DNA of 7,701 nt from Acetobacteraceae bacterium (GCA_947478535.1 CANJXD010000268.1:1-7701), one strand, 5' to 3'; counted from the first letter of the stretch, positions 1 to 7,597 are shown. Translations and numbers: made by a program. The notes: generated from the sequence alone by a model not told the origin.

Positions 1-20
1 GAGGCAAGGCAAGGGGCGGC

Positions 21-1124
21 ATGGCTGGATCGATGTCGGAAGGCTGCCGCTGCATGCCGTTGGTGGCGCTCACCGGGCTGGCGGCGCTGCTGCTGCAAGG
101 CTGCGCCCCGCCGGCGGCGCGCCCGGCCCCACCACCCAGCCAGGCCGAGGCGCCCTTCGCCGATGTCGCCGCCCCGCAGGCGGAGGAAGACCGCATCGTC
201 ATGCCGCCGCCGCTGCCGGGCCGGGCGACCGTGGCGCGCAGCCGCCTGGTGGATCTCTCGGACCCCGTCGAGGCCCCGCCCCCGCTGCCCCAGGCCGCGG
301 TGCAGCCCGGCTTCGCCCTGGCCGCCGCGCCATTTGCAACCGCGCCAGTTGCAACCGCGGCAGTGGCGCCGACCGTTGTGCCTGTGCCTGAACCGACACC
401 AGAACGGGCACCAGAACCGGCGCCCGCGCCGATGGTCGTCGCCGAGGCTCCAGCGCCGGCTCCTGTACCGGCGCCGGCGCCGGTACCAGCACCAGTTGGC
501 GTGGCGGAGGTGCCTCCGCCCACACCGGCGCCCATTCGCGTCGCGGAAGCATCGCCCCCCGCCCCTGCACCGGTTGGCGTGGCGGAGGCGCCTCCGCCCA
601 CACCGGTGCCCATTCGCGTCGCGGAAGCATCGCCCCCCGCCCCTGCCCCGGTGCGCATGGCGGAGGCGCCTCCGCCCACACCGGCGCCCATTCGCGTCGC
701 GGAAGCATCGGCCCCCGCCCCTGCACCGGTGCGCGCGGTGGAGCCCCTGCGGGTGGACGCTCCAGCCATCATCCTCGTCGCCACGCCCACGCCCGTGGCA
801 ATCCCCAGCGAAGCCACGCGCGCAGCGCCGCCCGCCAGCCGGGACGGGCAACGCCTGCAAGACGGCGAGCGGGTACAGGAAGGCGTTCGCGTGCAACTCG
901 TCGCGGCGGGCAGCGAGGCGGAGGCGCAGCGCCACTGGGCCGGCTTCGCCGCGCGGATGCCGGACCAGGCCGAAGGCCGCGCGCCGATCATCCTGCGGCT
1001 GGACCGGGACAATGCTTCGCCGGTCTTCCGCCTGCGTGTCGGCGGATTCGCGAACCGGGAGGACGCGGCGCGCTTCTGCGCCCGCCTCACGGAACGACAG
1101 ATGCCCTGCTGGGTCTCCGGCTGA
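21..1124 (+). CDS. SPOR-domain lipoprotein with Pro/Ala-rich repeat linker
   Basis: 367 residues in three parts. Residues 12-28 are hydrophobic and end in a lipobox (LQGC, lipidated Cys28), so the product is probably a lipoprotein; the residues after Cys are Ala-Pro, with no inner-membrane retention Asp. Residues about 29-280 are low-complexity Pro/Ala/Val/Glu sequence, including three 26-residue tandem repeats (residues 159-236). Residues about 290-367 look like a SPOR domain: it starts RVQLVAAG, contains FRLRVGGFANREDAARFCARL, and ends in a short C-terminal strand. SPOR domains bind denuded septal peptidoglycan, so a cell-envelope or division-site role is inferred, with the proline-rich segment spanning the periplasm. 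The ATG at 21 follows AAGGGG (11-16) at a short spacing. The ATG at 54 (residue 12) follows GGAAGG (38-43) at about 10 nt and is a realistic alternative, though it leaves no positive charge before the hydrophobic core. The gene converges with guaB, 6 bp away. Exact biological role unknown. Confidence 0.82.
   Translation: MAGSMSEGCRCMPLVALTGLAALLLQGCAPPAARPAPPPSQAEAPFADVAAPQAEEDRIVMPPPLPGRATVARSRLVDLSDPVEAPPPLPQAAVQPGFALAAAPFATAPVATAAVAPTVVPVPEPTPERAPEPAPAPMVVAEAPAPAPVPAPAPVPAPVGVAEVPPPTPAPIRVAEASPPAPAPVGVAEAPPPTPVPIRVAEASPPAPAPVRMAEAPPPTPAPIRVAEASAPAPAPVRAVEPLRVDAPAIILVATPTPVAIPSEATRAAPPASRDGQRLQDGERVQEGVRVQLVAAGSEAEAQRHWAGFAARMPDQAEGRAPIILRLDRDNASPVFRLRVGGFANREDAARFCARLTERQMPCWVSG
495..728 (+). 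repeat. Three tandem 78-bp repeats in the lipoprotein linker
   Basis: Units at 495-572, 573-650 and 651-728 are each 78 bp (26 codons), so copy-number change keeps the reading frame. By eye, units 1 and 2 differ at 3 positions and units 2 and 3 at 6. Each unit consists of two related 13-residue halves, V-x-V/M-AE-x-PPPTPxP and IRVAEASxPAPAP, giving six half-repeats, so an older 39-bp unit probably duplicated before the 78-bp expansion. The repeats also open long spurious frames on both strands. Copy number probably varies between strains and changes linker length. Confidence 0.9.
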
Positions 1125-1130
1125 GGGCGA

Positions 1131-2687
<1,557 letters not shown>

Positions 2688-2782
2688 TCACCGGTGCCGT
2701 AAAGCATGTTGCGGTGCGTCATGCGCCCAGCGGGATGCAGGGCTGCGCGCGCGGGCCAAAATGCCTGATGCTGGCCGCCCGA

Positions 2783-3556
2783 CTATTCCCGGGGCTTGCC
2801 CGTCTGCCCCGTGCCACGGAAGCCGGTGGCGACGACATATAGCTCCGCGCTGTCCTTCCGGCTCGATGGCGGCTTGGCGTGGCGCACCGTGGTGAAGTCC
2901 CGCTTCAGCGTGGCGAGGAAGTCTTTCTCCGACCCGCCGGCGAGCACCTTGGCGACGAAGCCGCCACCGGGCGCCAGCACGCGGCAGGCGAAATCCAGCG
3001 CGATTTCCGCCAGGCCCATGATGCGCAGATGGTCCGTCGCGTTATGCCCGGTAGTGTTGGGCGCCATGTCGGACAGCACGAGATCCGCCAGCCCGTCCAG
3101 CGCGGCGAGCACGCGGCGTTCCGCTTCCTCATCCTGGAAATCGCCTTGCAGGAGGATGGCGCGGGCGATCGGGTCGATCGGCAGCAGGTCGATGCCGACC
3201 ACCTTGGCCCGGTCCCCACCCCGGGCGAGCGCCACCTGTGTCCATCCCCCCGGCGCGGCGCCGAGATCGACCACGCGGGAGCCGGGCTTCAGCAGGTGGT
3301 AGCGGTCATCCATCTCCTCCAGCTTGAAGGCGGCGCGGCTGCGCAGGCCGCGGGCCTTGGCGGCCTTCACATAGGGGTCGTTCAACTGCCGTTCGAGCCA
3401 GCGCTGACTGCCGATGGTGCGGCCTTCCGCGGTGCGCAGGCGCGTCGCGAGCTGGCGCACCTGCGGCTTGCCGCTGCCTGACGGGGGCTTTGGCGCGCCG
3501 CCGCCGGATGCGCCGCGGGAGGAGCCGGGTGATTTCGCCGAAGGGGGTTTCGCCAT
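2783..3556 (-). CDS. rlmE: 23S rRNA (uridine-2'-O-)-methyltransferase RlmE (RrmJ/FtsJ)
   Basis: 257 residues. RlmE methylates the 2'-O of U2552 (E. coli numbering) in the A-loop of 23S rRNA, a late step in 50S assembly, using S-adenosylmethionine. The Rossmann motif I VVDLGAAPGGWTQVA is at 95-109. The K-D-K-E tetrad of the family is intact: Lys78 (RAAFKLEE), Asp163 (LSDMAPN), Lys203 (GFVAKVL) and Glu238 (SAELYVVATG). The first 30 or so residues are a basic, Ser/Gly/Pro/Lys-rich tail not needed for the fold; such tails are common in alphaproteobacterial members and may contact rRNA. E. coli RlmE is about 209 residues, and the tail explains most of the extra length. The ATG at 3556 has no obvious Shine-Dalgarno. 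It lies 17 bp after the ppx stop, so translation probably depends on the upstream cistron. Stop codon is TAG. Confidence 0.96.
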   Translation of the reverse strand: MAKPPSAKSPGSSRGASGGGAPKPPSGSGKPQVRQLATRLRTAEGRTIGSQRWLERQLNDPYVKAAKARGLRSRAAFKLEEMDDRYHLLKPGSRVVDLGAAPGGWTQVALARGGDRAKVVGIDLLPIDPIARAILLQGDFQDEEAERRVLAALDGLADLVLSDMAPNTTGHNATDHLRIMGLAEIALDFACRVLAPGGGFVAKVLAGGSEKDFLATLKRDFTTVRHAKPPSSRKDSAELYVVATGFRGTGQTGKPRE

Positions 3557-3573
3557 GGCGGGTGAATAGGGCC

Positions 3574-4824
3574 TCAGGCCTGCCCGTGCCAGCCGCCAGG
3601 GCCCGCCACGCCGCGCCCGGGCGCGCGCCGCTGCGGCAGGGCACGATCGGCCCGCATCAGCCGCATCAAGATCCCCTCCCGCAGCCCCCGATCCGCCACC
3701 GTCAGGCGCGGCACCGGCCAGAGCCGGCGGATGGCGGCATAGATGGCGCAGCCCGGCAGCACGAACTCCACCCGCTCCGGCCCGACGCAGGGGTGCGCCG
3801 CCAGCCCAGCCGGCCCCAACGCGAACAGATCCCCCAGCGCCTGGTCGGCGACGCCGACATCCAGTGTCTGCCCATCCACCAGCGGTCGGCGATAGCGCGG
3901 CAGGGCCATGGCGACGCCGGCCAGGGTTGTGACCGTGCCGGATGTGCCCATCAGCCGCACACCACCGGCGCGGACTTCCTGGGCGATGCAGTGGACGGCA
4001 TCGAAGCCCATCAGGCGCTCCGTCACCTCATCCACCACCGCGTGGAAACCCTCCTCGGTGAAGCAGGAGGGGCCGCAGCGCTCCGACAGAGTGACGACAC
4101 CGAGGGGGACGGAGATGTAGCCGATCAATTCCGGCAGCCGGGTCTTCGGCTCGATGCGGATCCAGGCGATCTCGGTCGAGCCGCCGCCGATATCGAACAG
4201 CAGCGCACGCCGATCCTCCGCCTCCAACAGGGGGGCGCAGGATTCCATCGCGAGTTCGGCTTCCTCCCGCGGCGTGATGATGCGCAGCCGCAGGCCGGTC
4301 TCGGCTTCCACCCGGGCGAGGAAGGCCGCGCCATTGCCGGCGCGCCGGCAGGCTTCGGTGGCCACCGCCTGCAAGGCGCGCACCGGCCGCCGGGCAAGCT
4401 TCGCGGCGCAGGTGTGCAATGCCGCAATCGCGCGGTCCATGGCGGCTTCGGAAAGCTGGCCGGTGGCGCCCAGCCCCTCCCCCAGCCTCACGATCCGACT
4501 GAAACTGTCCACCACGCGGAAACTGCCGCCCGGTGCCGGCGTGCCGACCAGAAGGCGGCAATTGTTGGTGCCGAGGTCGAGCGAGGCGAAGGCATGGGAG
4601 TGCAGGTTCTCCCGCCACGCCGGCACGCCGCCACACAACCCAGACGATGCCCCGGGCGCAAGGTGATGCTCACCAGGCCCAAGGCCTGGCGGCAGCGCGC
4701 ATGCGGGGGGTGCGGAATCGTCGGGCATTGGTCCAGCATGGCCGCGCCGTGCCGCGGCAGGGGATCCTGCAGCGTGCCGGCAATGGCTCCGCGTCATGAT
4801 CCGGCGGGGCAGCCCGGGGGGCAA
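3574..4824 (-). CDS. ppx: Ppx/GppA family phosphatase (exopolyphosphatase-like)
   Basis: Up to 416 residues. The family hydrolyses terminal phosphate from polyphosphate and/or guanosine pentaphosphate (pppGpp). The ASKHA-fold signatures are clear: phosphate-1 loop SLDLGTNNCRLLVG (81-94), TEACRRAGN (156-164) as the adenosine/Arg-rich strand, catalytic-base region PREEAEL (185-191, Glu187/188), phosphate-2 loop FDIGGGSTE (210-218), and GTSGTVTTLAG (293-303). The long C-terminal HD and extra domains of E. coli Ppx are absent, as in short alphaproteobacterial forms; Ppx and GppA activity cannot be told apart from sequence here. The start is uncertain. The full 416-codon frame opens with TTG (4824), with in-frame ATGs at 4797 (residue 10) and 4728 (residue 33), none with a strong Shine-Dalgarno. 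The first 75 or so residues are Pro/Ala/Gly-rich and outside the fold, so the true protein may be about 340-385 residues. It heads the ppx-rlmE unit. Confidence 0.88.
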   Translation of the reverse strand: MPPGLPRRIMTRSHCRHAAGSPAAARRGHAGPMPDDSAPPACALPPGLGPGEHHLAPGASSGLCGGVPAWRENLHSHAFASLDLGTNNCRLLVGTPAPGGSFRVVDSFSRIVRLGEGLGATGQLSEAAMDRAIAALHTCAAKLARRPVRALQAVATEACRRAGNGAAFLARVEAETGLRLRIITPREEAELAMESCAPLLEAEDRRALLFDIGGGSTEIAWIRIEPKTRLPELIGYISVPLGVVTLSERCGPSCFTEEGFHAVVDEVTERLMGFDAVHCIAQEVRAGGVRLMGTSGTVTTLAGVAMALPRYRRPLVDGQTLDVGVADQALGDLFALGPAGLAAHPCVGPERVEFVLPGCAIYAAIRRLWPVPRLTVADRGLREGILMRLMRADRALPQRRAPGRGVAGPGGWHGQA

Positions 4825-4968
4825 GGCAAATCAGCCGCTTGATCACGGGATGCGTGAGGTTGGGCGGTGGGCCATGGAAAATCCGCCCCCCGGCACGGTT
4901 GCCTGCCCCCGCCCCCCATGCTACTGCGCCGCTCCCGCCGACGAGGGTGCGAACCCGCTGTCGTGTCG

Positions 4969-5042
4969 TGGGGGATAGTTTAACGGTAGAACTCCCGACT
5001 CTGACTCGGGCAGTCTTGGTTCGAATCCAGGTCCCCCAGCCA
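4969..5042 (+). tRNA. tRNA-Gln (anticodon CTG)
   Basis: A 74-nt cloverleaf can be folded by hand. Acceptor stem TGGGGGA (4969-4975) pairs with TCCCCCA (5032-5038). The D arm GTT...AAC carries the GG pair. Anticodon stem CCCGA/TCGGG (4994-4998/5006-5010) encloses loop CTCTGAC, with anticodon CTG at 5001-5003. The T arm is CTTGG-TTCGAAT-CCAGG. Discriminator G73 is at 5039 and an encoded CCA at 5040-5042. The U1-A72 pair and G73 are glutamine identity elements, which agrees with the anticodon reading CAG. The 388-bp stretch 4825-5212 around it has no protein gene. Upstream I see only a very weak promoter-like pair (TTGCCT at 4899, TACTGC at 4922, 17-bp spacing), and no T-rich terminator follows. 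Confidence 0.96.
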
Positions 5043-5122
5043 TTCTCCACAGGTTATCGCCGAAGCAGCGCCAGCCGCGGTCGTGGTCGCTCGGCATCCG
5101 CCCACCAAGCCCTGAAGCGCAT

Positions 5123-5152
5123 TTGACAGGCCTCCGAGGCACGCGCGACAGT
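5123..5152 (+). promoter_or_regulatory. Candidate sigma70-type promoter of the transporter operon
   Basis: A perfect -35 hexamer TTGACA (5123-5128) is followed after 18 bp by GACAGT (5147-5152), which matches TATAAT at 3 of 6 positions. This would start transcription about 50 nt before the substrate-binding protein ATG. The spacer contains a small palindrome GCCTC-C-GAGGC (5130-5140) that could be a protein-binding site, though it is short. Read-through from the tRNA gene is the alternative. Confidence 0.35.
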
Positions 5153-5201
5153 CCGCGCCTTCCGGCGCCGTCCTGCCGCATCCGGACCGGCCCGCATCCT
5201 C

Positions 5202-5206
5202 AGGGG
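5202..5206 (+). promoter_or_regulatory. Shine-Dalgarno of the substrate-binding protein gene
   Basis: AGGGG lies 6 nt before the ATG at 5213. It is the clearest ribosome binding site in the transporter operon and contrasts with the weak or hairpin-associated sites of the two permease genes. Confidence 0.7.
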
Positions 5207-5212
5207 TAAGCC

Positions 5213-6076
5213 ATGGAATCCAACAATTCGCGCCGCCGCGCCCTGTTCGGTGGCGGCGCCGTCGCCCTCGCTGCCGCGCCGCTCGCAACGCCCGCCTTCG
5301 CGCAGGCCACGGGGGCGTCCACCTTGCAGACGATCCGCGATCGCGGGGAGTTGCGGATCGGCGTGGCGCCGGGGGAGCCCTGGTTCTATCGCGACCAGCG
5401 CAGCAATGAATGGCACGGCATCGGCTGGGGCGTCGGCGTCGCCCTGGCGCGGGAGTTGAATGTCCGGCCCGTGCCGGTCGAGACCACCTGGGGCAATGCG
5501 GTCGCTGGCCTCCAGGCCAACCAGTTCGACGTGATGTTCGTGCTGGACGCGACGCCGCAGCGGGCGCTTGCCGTGGATTTCCCGGTGCAGCCGATGTTCT
5601 ACTACGCGCAGGGCCTGCTGGTGCGCCCGGGGCTGGCCGTCCGCACCTGGGAAGATGCGAACAAGCCGGAAGTCCGCATCGGCGTCGTGCTCGGCACATC
5701 GCCGGACCGGGACGTGACGGCACGGCTGCCGCGTGCGCAGATCGAGCGTTTCCCGACGGCGGATGAAACCGCCGCCGCCTTCCAGGCCGGGCGCGTCGAT
5801 GCGATTTCCCTGTTCCACCCGGCGCTGGTGATGCTGCGCGCCCGTGTCCGCCGCGGCACGGTGCTGCTGCCGGAGCCGTTCCGCGCCGCCGCCACCTCCG
5901 CCGGCGTGCGGCGGGAAGCGGACAAGTCCTGGCGGGATTGGCTGGGCCTGTCGCTCGCGCATCTCTACGTCACGGGTGAGACGCAGAAGATCTACGAGGA
6001 TTACCTCACCTTCCGCGGCATCGAGGCGAACCAGGCCCCGCCGGTGATGCGGGAGATGTGGCAGAGCCGCGGGTGA
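5213..6076 (+). CDS. Amino acid ABC transporter substrate-binding protein (family 3), Tat-exported
   Basis: 287 residues. A Tat signal is visible at the N-terminus: SRRRALF (6-12), a weakly hydrophobic Ala/Gly core, and a cleavage site probably after AFA (residue 30). The mature part is a family-3 periplasmic binding protein: LQTIRDRGELRIGVAPGEPWFY (38-59), the hinge-side segment DVMFVLDATPQRALAVDF (106-123) with Arg117 at the position that normally holds the ligand carboxylate, GVVLGTSPDRDV (157-168), and AGRVDAISL (192-200) with Asp196 near the ligand ammonium site. These fit an alpha-amino acid or close derivative as ligand; the exact substrate cannot be read from sequence. The PQR motif replaces the more usual T-x-ER. 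It is first in the operon and 22 bp before the first permease. Folded Tat export is less common than Sec export for this family. Confidence 0.93.
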   Translation: MESNNSRRRALFGGGAVALAAAPLATPAFAQATGASTLQTIRDRGELRIGVAPGEPWFYRDQRSNEWHGIGWGVGVALARELNVRPVPVETTWGNAVAGLQANQFDVMFVLDATPQRALAVDFPVQPMFYYAQGLLVRPGLAVRTWEDANKPEVRIGVVLGTSPDRDVTARLPRAQIERFPTADETAAAFQAGRVDAISLFHPALVMLRARVRRGTVLLPEPFRAAATSAGVRREADKSWRDWLGLSLAHLYVTGETQKIYEDYLTFRGIEANQAPPVMREMWQSRG

Positions 6077-6082
6077 CGACCC

Positions 6083-6097
6083 AGCGCGCTTCGCGCT
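6083..6097 (+). promoter_or_regulatory. Hairpin abutting the first permease start codon
   Basis: AGCGCG-CTT-CGCGCT is a perfect 6-bp stem with a 3-nt loop ending one base before the ATG at 6099. It fills most of the 22-bp gap after the substrate-binding protein stop, and no Shine-Dalgarno is visible there. It could lower permease translation relative to the binding protein, or stabilise the 3' end of the upstream message. Function is inferred. Confidence 0.45.
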
Positions 6098-6098
6098 G

Positions 6099-6767
6099 AT
6101 GGGCTACACCTGGGATTTCTCCCCGATCTGGCGCAATGCCGGGCCCCTGCTGGAGGGGCTCGGCAATACGCTGTGGCTGTCCTTCTGGTCGATCCTGCTG
6201 GGACTCGGGATCGGCCTTGGCCTGGCGCTGCTGCGGCTGTCGCCGTCCCGCCTGGTGTCGCTGCCGGCGCTGGTGGCGATCGAATTCTATCGCAACACGC
6301 CGCCGCTGGTGCATTTCTTCTGGTACTTCTTCGGCCTGCCGATCCTCACCGGGATCAGCATGAGCCCCTTCCTCGCCGCCTTGCTCGCGCTGTCCGTGCA
6401 GTCCGGCGCCTTCTTCGCGGAGATCTTCCGCGGCGGCATCGTCTCCATCGAGGCCGGCCAGTGGGAAGCCGGCGGCGCGCTCGGCCTCAGGCGGATGCAG
6501 GTGCTGCGGCTGATCGTGCTGCCGCAGGCGATCCGCCGCATGATCCCGCCGCTGATGGAGCGCAGCTTCGAGCTGGTGAAGACCACGGCGCTGGCGGCGA
6601 CGCTGGCGTATGGGGAATTGCTGTATCGGGCGATGGTCGTCGCTTCCCAGTCCTTCCGGCCGCTTGAGACCTATACCGCCGTCGCGGTGCTGTTCTTCCT
6701 GGTGCTGTTCGCCGCCAGCCTCGGCATGCGCTGGGTGGAGGCGCGGCTGCGGCGCGGGCACCGATGA
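6099..6767 (+). CDS. Polar amino acid ABC transporter permease (HisM/GlnP type)
   Basis: 222 residues, typical length. Inner-membrane subunit that forms the translocation path with the second permease. The start MGYTWDFSPIW is typical of the family. Hydrophobic spans lie at about 22-45, 53-80, 85-105 and 185-210, with less clear helices between. The family motif EFYRNTPPLVHFFW is at 62-75. The cytoplasmic EAA loop, which docks the ATPase, is intact: EAGGALGL (123-130) and LPQAIRRMIPPL (141-152). No in-frame upstream start and no Shine-Dalgarno were found, so translation is probably coupled to the substrate-binding protein 22 bp upstream. The stop overlaps an ATG (ATGA at 6764-6767) that opens a 53-codon frame. 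A heterodimer with the downstream permease is likely, since both are different members of the same family. Confidence 0.93.
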   Translation: MGYTWDFSPIWRNAGPLLEGLGNTLWLSFWSILLGLGIGLGLALLRLSPSRLVSLPALVAIEFYRNTPPLVHFFWYFFGLPILTGISMSPFLAALLALSVQSGAFFAEIFRGGIVSIEAGQWEAGGALGLRRMQVLRLIVLPQAIRRMIPPLMERSFELVKTTALAATLAYGELLYRAMVVASQSFRPLETYTAVAVLFFLVLFAASLGMRWVEARLRRGHR

Positions 6768-6779
6768 TGCGCGCCGACA

Positions 6780-6913
6780 CAGGGCGCACCCTGCGGTCCG
6801 CCGCGCCGGCGGGCCGAGCGCGCGAAGGCGCGCCGCCGCGCATGCGGCGAAGCCAAGCGGCCCGGATGGGCCGCGCCCGGCGTCTGAGGGGCGTTCATGC
6901 ATGGCATGAACGC
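6780..6913 (+). repeat. Array of six consecutive short hairpins between permease genes
   Basis: Perfect stems, by position of the arms: 6780-6784/6789-6793 (5 bp), 6798-6802/6808-6812 (5 bp), 6818-6823/6828-6833 (6 bp), 6834-6839/6844-6849 (6 bp), 6857-6863/6868-6874 (7 bp) and 6891-6900/6904-6913 (10 bp). All have loops of 3-5 nt. High GC makes the shortest ones unremarkable, but the two longest and the regular spacing are notable. The third shares the core CTTCGCGC (read on the minus strand) with the hairpin before the first permease. This resembles a REP-like extragenic palindromic element. No T-tract follows, so it is not an intrinsic terminator. Confidence 0.6.
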
Positions 6914-6921
6914 AGCCAAGA
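6886..6921 (+). promoter_or_regulatory. Possible looped-out ribosome binding site of the second permease
   Basis: GAGGG (6886-6890, followed by another G) is a strong Shine-Dalgarno-like sequence but lies 31 nt from the ATG at 6922. Directly after it comes a perfect 10-bp stem with loop ATG (6891-6913), then 8 nt to the start codon. If the hairpin forms, the effective spacing becomes about 8 nt, an ideal value. Looped-out spacers of this kind are known in phage T4 genes. No other Shine-Dalgarno lies near 6922. Confidence 0.4.
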
Positions 6922-7593
6922 ATGATGGATTACGAATTCGCGTTCGGCGAAATCCTGCGGGACTGGGATCTGCTCGCACGCGGCATCCGGCTGACCGCGG
7001 CACTGTGGGTGATCGCCTTCGGCATGGCGCTGGCCACGGGGTTGTTCCTCGGCCTCGCGCGCGGGTCGCCGCGCCGGGCGCTGAACTGGCCGGCGACAGC
7101 GTATATCGAGGTGTTCCGCAACACGCCGGTGCTCGTGCAGCTCGTCTGGTTCTACTACGCCTTCCCCGTGCTGACCGGCATCCAGGTTTCCCCCTTCCTG
7201 GCAGCGAGCCTCGGCCTCTGCCTCAATACCAGCGCCTACTGCGCCGAGATCTATCGCGCCGGCCTGCAATCTATCGCCGTGGGGCAGTGGGAGGCGGGGC
7301 GCGCGCTCGGGCTTTCGCGCTGGCGGCTGCTGCGCCACGTCATTCTGCCGCAGGCGATGCGGCGGATGATCCCGGCCTTCACCAACCGCGCCGTCGAACT
7401 CGCGAAGATGACCTCCATCGCCTCCGTCATCACCGTGCATGAACTGATGCACGAGGCGCGGACGATGGCGACACAGAGCTTCCTGCCGCTCGAGACCTTC
7501 ACGGTCGTGGCGGCGATCTATTTCATCCTGATCTACCCCGGCACGCTGGCCACGCTGCTGCTGGAACGGCGCCTGCGGGCGAGGATCGGGTGA
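6922..7593 (+). CDS. Polar amino acid ABC transporter permease (HisM/GlnP type), second subunit
   Basis: 223 residues. Second inner-membrane subunit of the uptake system. Visible signatures are IEVFRNTPVLVQLVWFYY (62-79), the EAA loop EAGRALGL (124-131) with LPQAMRRMIPAF (142-153), and hydrophobic spans at about 22-46, 70-88, 90-110 and 190-215. It is clearly related to the first permease (RNTP, GQWEAG and LPQA.RRMIP in both), so the pair arose by duplication and probably forms a heterodimer. The start is MM: ATG at 6922 or 6925, both plausible. The usual Shine-Dalgarno is missing next to the start; see the hairpin site just upstream. The next gene begins 16 bp after its stop, so it belongs to the same transcript. 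Confidence 0.93.
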   Translation: MMDYEFAFGEILRDWDLLARGIRLTAALWVIAFGMALATGLFLGLARGSPRRALNWPATAYIEVFRNTPVLVQLVWFYYAFPVLTGIQVSPFLAASLGLCLNTSAYCAEIYRAGLQSIAVGQWEAGRALGLSRWRLLRHVILPQAMRRMIPAFTNRAVELAKMTSIASVITVHELMHEARTMATQSFLPLETFTVVAAIYFILIYPGTLATLLLERRLRARIG

Positions 7594-7597
7594 GGAC

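Larger units (their letters stand above)
6764..6925 (+). other. 53-codon open frame bridging the two permease genes
   Basis: The ATG overlaps the first permease stop (ATGA, 6764-6767), and the TGA overlaps the second permease start (ATGA, 6922-6925). The peptide would be 53 residues with 14 Arg and 10 Ala, beginning MMRADTGRTLRS and ending HERSQE, with no recognisable domain or membrane segment. Only about 75 percent of its third codon positions are G or C, lower than expected for genes here, and the DNA is filled with hairpins. It is therefore probably not a conserved protein. It could still carry ribosomes across the gap and couple the two permeases. The double four-base overlap may also be chance. 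Confidence 0.25.

Noticed and set aside
3490..4842. 450-codon open frame on the plus strand opposite ppx and rlmE
   Set aside because: Antisense shadow of genes whose catalytic motifs are intact. Arg/Gln/His/Gly-rich with no recognisable domain.
4899..4927. Promoter-like pair TTGCCT / TACTGC upstream of the tRNA
   Set aside because: The spacing is right (17 bp), but the -10 matches only 2 of 6 positions, so it is too weak to annotate.
4921..5181. Minus-strand frame reading GGPGFEPRLPESESG over the tRNA, and similar frames at 4670-5050 and 4839-5126
   Set aside because: These are the well-known false peptides produced by translating tRNA genes and their complements; the cloverleaf is perfect.
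4969..5212. tRNA 3' end as an integration site for a mobile element
   Set aside because: No integrase gene and no repeated copy of the tRNA 3' end is visible in the window, and the flanking genes are ordinary chromosomal ones.
4980..5962. Minus-strand frames opposite the substrate-binding protein gene
   Set aside because: Arg/Ala/Pro-rich shadows with no domain, lying opposite a clear family-3 binding protein with a signal peptide and Shine-Dalgarno.
6897..7442. 181-codon plus-strand frame overlapping the second permease
   Set aside because: Out of frame with the permease, which has intact EAA and RNTP motifs. Its start lies inside the 10-bp hairpin and the translation is low-complexity.
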